This document shows, one piece after another, positions 14,150-16,014 of a DNA stretch of 16,014 nucleotides. The stretch lies in NCBI GenBank assembly GCA_023486985.1, contig JAMDEM010000147.1:1-16014 (forward strand). The letters are read 5' to 3'. This DNA is from Bacillota bacterium. Lineage in GTDB: Bacteria > Vulcanimicrobiota > JAMDEM01. How positions within the stretch are numbered: position 1 is the stretch's first letter; each line of letters opens with the position of its first letter. The notes under the pieces were generated by a model that had not been told where the DNA came from, did not search any database, and was given only the letters and a program-made list of their open reading frames with translations. A program made the translations under genes and the position numbers.

Positions 14150-15433
14150 TTAGGCGGCTTTCCTTTCAAGTAAAGTTATCTCTGATACCATAACCCCATT
14201 GACAAATCTCTTTCCGGCATAAACTTCAGGTAACAACCAATATCCCTTCAAAGTCCGGAAATTCCTCTCTGCAACCTGTAACAATTTCCAAATCATCGCT
14301 GTCGCATTGACGACCTTTTTAAATCTCTTTGCTGCATTTGTTCTTAGCCGGGTGGAGCTAAATGGAGATTCCACCACATTTGTAGTTCTAATATGCTGCC
14401 AGTGCTCTTTCGGATATGAATAAAAAGTCACCATGCGATCCCAGTCACTAACCAGCTTCTCTGCAGCCTTAGGAAACCACCTGCGATAACGATTGATAAA
14501 TTCATCCCGCAGTTTCTCACACTCCCTTCTTGTTTCACCATAAGGAATCTTCTTCAGATACTCTGATGCCTCATCCCTCACTCTTTTAGGCATCGCATCC
14601 AGAACATTGAGTATCTTGTGATTCCAGCAGCGCTGCTCCTCACCTTCAGGATGCATCTCTCCCAGGGCAGACCATATCCCAAGATGTCCGTCTGCTATCG
14701 TCAGCCTCCCAAGCTTAAGACCCCTATTCGTCAAATCTCTGAGAACCCCAAGCCAGGATTCCTTGCTCTCACGATAGCCGCTCTCACAGGCTAACAAAAC
14801 CTTCTTACCGTTAGTCAATGCCCCTATTATCACCAGCAATGCCGCCTTGTCCTTCTCCAAGCCGGCTTTCACATAAATACCATCCGCCCATTGATACACT
14901 ACCTGAAGTGCCGATAAATCCTGCCGATGCCATTCTTCATATTCAATCTGCCACTTTGCTTTCAACCGCTGGATGGAAGCTGCGGACAAAGGTGCCCCTT
15001 CTCCTAATAATCCGCGCAAGGCAAGTTCAAAGTCCCCTTTGGCCAATCCATGTAAATACAGTTCAGGAAGCACATTCTCTATCTCTTTCGTCTTCCTCTT
15101 AAATAACGGCAAGACCTTGCTTTCAAACCCTTCAGCCTTCCTTAACCGGGGCCGACTGATATTTATGGTTCCGCTCATTAACGAAAGCCGGCGGGGCTTC
15201 CCATGCCCGTTACGGTAGCCCGGCTGAAAATCAACACCGTCTTTAATCCGTTCAGATTTCATTCTTCCTAAAAAATCGTTAATCTCTTCCTCCAATATAT
15301 CCTGAATGAATTCCTGCGCTTTCAGCCGGACAATCCCTTCCAGTCCCTCATAAGTTACTCTTGACTTTTCTCCTTTTCCCGTAGTATCCTTTATCACGGT
15401 GGCGTCATCCTTTCTTTTTGTATTGTTTGACAA
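14150..15433 (-). CDS. IS256-family (mutator-type) DDE transposase
   Basis: The 427-residue protein has the three catalytic acids in family context: Asp184 (QWADGIYVKAG), Asp248 (LTIADGHLGIWSAL) and Glu355 (HIRTTNVVESPFSSTRLRT). Between the second and third, EEQRCWNHKILNVLDAMPK is the family C/H region. Spacings of 64 and 107 residues match IS256. It cuts and joins the IS ends. The frame is intact, so the enzyme is probably active. The first codon of the longest frame is TTG 15433, without a good ribosome site; GTG at codon 13 has AAAGAAAGGA about 10 nt before it and is a serious alternative. The C-terminal codons (ERKAA) overlap the subterminal GGCGGC repeat. Confidence 0.95.
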   Translation of the reverse strand: MSNNTKRKDDATVIKDTTGKGEKSRVTYEGLEGIVRLKAQEFIQDILEEEINDFLGRMKSERIKDGVDFQPGYRNGHGKPRRLSLMSGTINISRPRLRKAEGFESKVLPLFKRKTKEIENVLPELYLHGLAKGDFELALRGLLGEGAPLSAASIQRLKAKWQIEYEEWHRQDLSALQVVYQWADGIYVKAGLEKDKAALLVIIGALTNGKKVLLACESGYRESKESWLGVLRDLTNRGLKLGRLTIADGHLGIWSALGEMHPEGEEQRCWNHKILNVLDAMPKRVRDEASEYLKKIPYGETRRECEKLRDEFINRYRRWFPKAAEKLVSDWDRMVTFYSYPKEHWQHIRTTNVVESPFSSTRLRTNAAKRFKKVVNATAMIWKLLQVAERNFRTLKGYWLLPEVYAGKRFVNGVMVSEITLLERKAA

Positions 15434-15460
15434 TTAAAGGATACGCCGCCAACTTATTAT

Positions 15461-16014
15461 TTACTTTTTACACACCTTTTTATTATATCTCATAAATTTT
15501 TCCGCTGAAGTAAATTCTGATACACCCAAAAGCGATCCTACAACAAACAAAGCAGTCCCCGCGGCATCAAGATATGAATTTGGGTCGTTTAGATTTGTTA
15601 TTACTTTCTTAGAATCAGGATCTTTTATATTTGGTAATTCATTTGATCCTGGGTCGAGAGTCTGGTAACGTTTGATAGATTCAGCTTGTTCTTCTTGAGA
15701 CATAGGTGTCTTCTTTGGAGTAGGAGTAAGTGTAGAAGAAGGATCCTTTAAAAACTTTTTAAACCACTCCCACAAACTCTCTTCGTTACCAAAAGGATCA
15801 ACTTTTACAACAGGATTATTCCGGCAATATAAATATGGACTTAACGAAAGTGGATCAGAAATCTTTCCCTTATACGGATCCTTCGATATAAACCTTCTCA
15901 GAGTTGTATCATAATATCTTGCTCTCAGATACAGAAGTGAAGTTTCATCTTCCTGCATCTGACCCGTAAATCTCTTCATGTTATAACTCTGATTCGGAGG
16001 ATCACCGGGCTGAG
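15461..16014 (-). CDS. RHS-repeat protein, C-terminal part with toxin-tip region cut by the IS; 5' end off the window
   Basis: The frame is open to the right edge (about 183 residues seen). It shows the hallmark end of the RHS core: FTGQMQEDETSLLYLRARYY, RRFISKDP, SLSPYLYCRNNPVVKVDPFG. In RHS and YD-repeat proteins the conserved core ends near such a DPxG, and a variable tip follows that is often a toxin. Here the tip is about 105 residues (from NEESLWEWF) with a Pro/Thr-rich linker and one hydrophobic stretch (AAGTALFVVGSLLGV), and I recognise no toxin motif. Native sequence ends at about AEKFM; the last residues (RYNKKVCKK) and the stop come from the IS end. So the tip is truncated and its function probably lost. 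No immunity gene is visible next to it. Confidence 0.85.
   Translation of the reverse strand, partial: QPGDPPNQSYNMKRFTGQMQEDETSLLYLRARYYDTTLRRFISKDPYKGKISDPLSLSPYLYCRNNPVVKVDPFGNEESLWEWFKKFLKDPSSTLTPTPKKTPMSQEEQAESIKRYQTLDPGSNELPNIKDPDSKKVITNLNDPNSYLDAAGTALFVVGSLLGVSEFTSAEKFMRYNKKVCKK
15466..15491. repeat. IS256-family terminal inverted repeat, right
   Basis: Exact inverted partner of 14118-14143. It contains the last codons of the RHS ORF, and a TATAAT reading inward toward the transposase that might serve as a -10 box. Confidence 0.92.

Larger units (their letters stand above)
14118..15491 (-). mobile_element. complete IS256-family insertion sequence, 1374 bp
   Basis: The element is bounded by 26-bp perfect inverted ends and holds one transposase gene that fills nearly all of it. 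The end sequence starts GAGATATAAT and finishes GTGTGTAAAA; IS256 itself has 26-bp ends beginning GA and finishing TGTGTAAAA, so the bounds fit the family. Beyond the 26 bp, GGCGGC and CCTTT recur at both ends with a 5-6 nt offset. The flanking 8 bp differ (CAGTATCC on the left, ATAAATTT on the right), so no target duplication exists. Confidence 0.9.

Overview
The window looks like a chromosomal segment of a motile, probably diderm bacterium of moderate GC content, likely from a poorly sampled lineage. Reasons: an ExbB/ExbD-type proton channel pair (usually an envelope-energising system of diderms), a flagellar rod operon with its own sigma-28 factor, a 2-hydroxyacyl-CoA dehydratase-like protein typical of anaerobes, GTG and TTG start codons in several genes, and short palindromic or GC-rich dispersed repeats between and inside genes. 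The phylum cannot be fixed from the window.

Left part (1-6047): a LytR-CpsA-Psr (LCP) cell-wall ligase runs off the left edge. Then come corA (Mg2+ channel) on the minus strand, rsmA (16S rRNA dimethyltransferase) on the plus strand, an exbB-exbD pair on the minus strand with a clear sigma-70 promoter, and a membrane HD-GYP protein (probable c-di-GMP phosphodiesterase) on the minus strand. The rsmA 5' end carries an in-frame pair of palindromic repeats that adds about 40 residues to the enzyme.

Middle part (6048-11351): a plus-strand flagellar operon diverges from the HD-GYP gene. Its order is a FliK-like hook-length protein, a 35-residue unknown ORF, flgF, flgG, a single-domain flgJ, fliA/whiG-type sigma, and a 2-hydroxyacyl-CoA dehydratase D-component-like protein 6 nt after the sigma gene. 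The first genes build the distal rod; the sigma factor would switch on late flagellar genes; the HD-GYP enzyme may tie motility to c-di-GMP.

Right part (11352-16014): a 297-bp intergenic block made of hairpin-forming GC-rich repeats precedes a membrane-anchored TPR protein. After that the sequence becomes AT-rich and accessory: a TPR ORF with perfect 102-bp repeats, a six-helix membrane protein overlapping it, a beta-propeller remnant, a complete IS256-family element with 26-bp inverted ends, and the C-terminal part of an RHS-repeat protein that runs off the right edge. The IS cuts both neighbours. Its ends supply the stop of the RHS ORF and the start of the propeller ORF, and it has no target-site duplication, which points to rearrangement rather than simple insertion.
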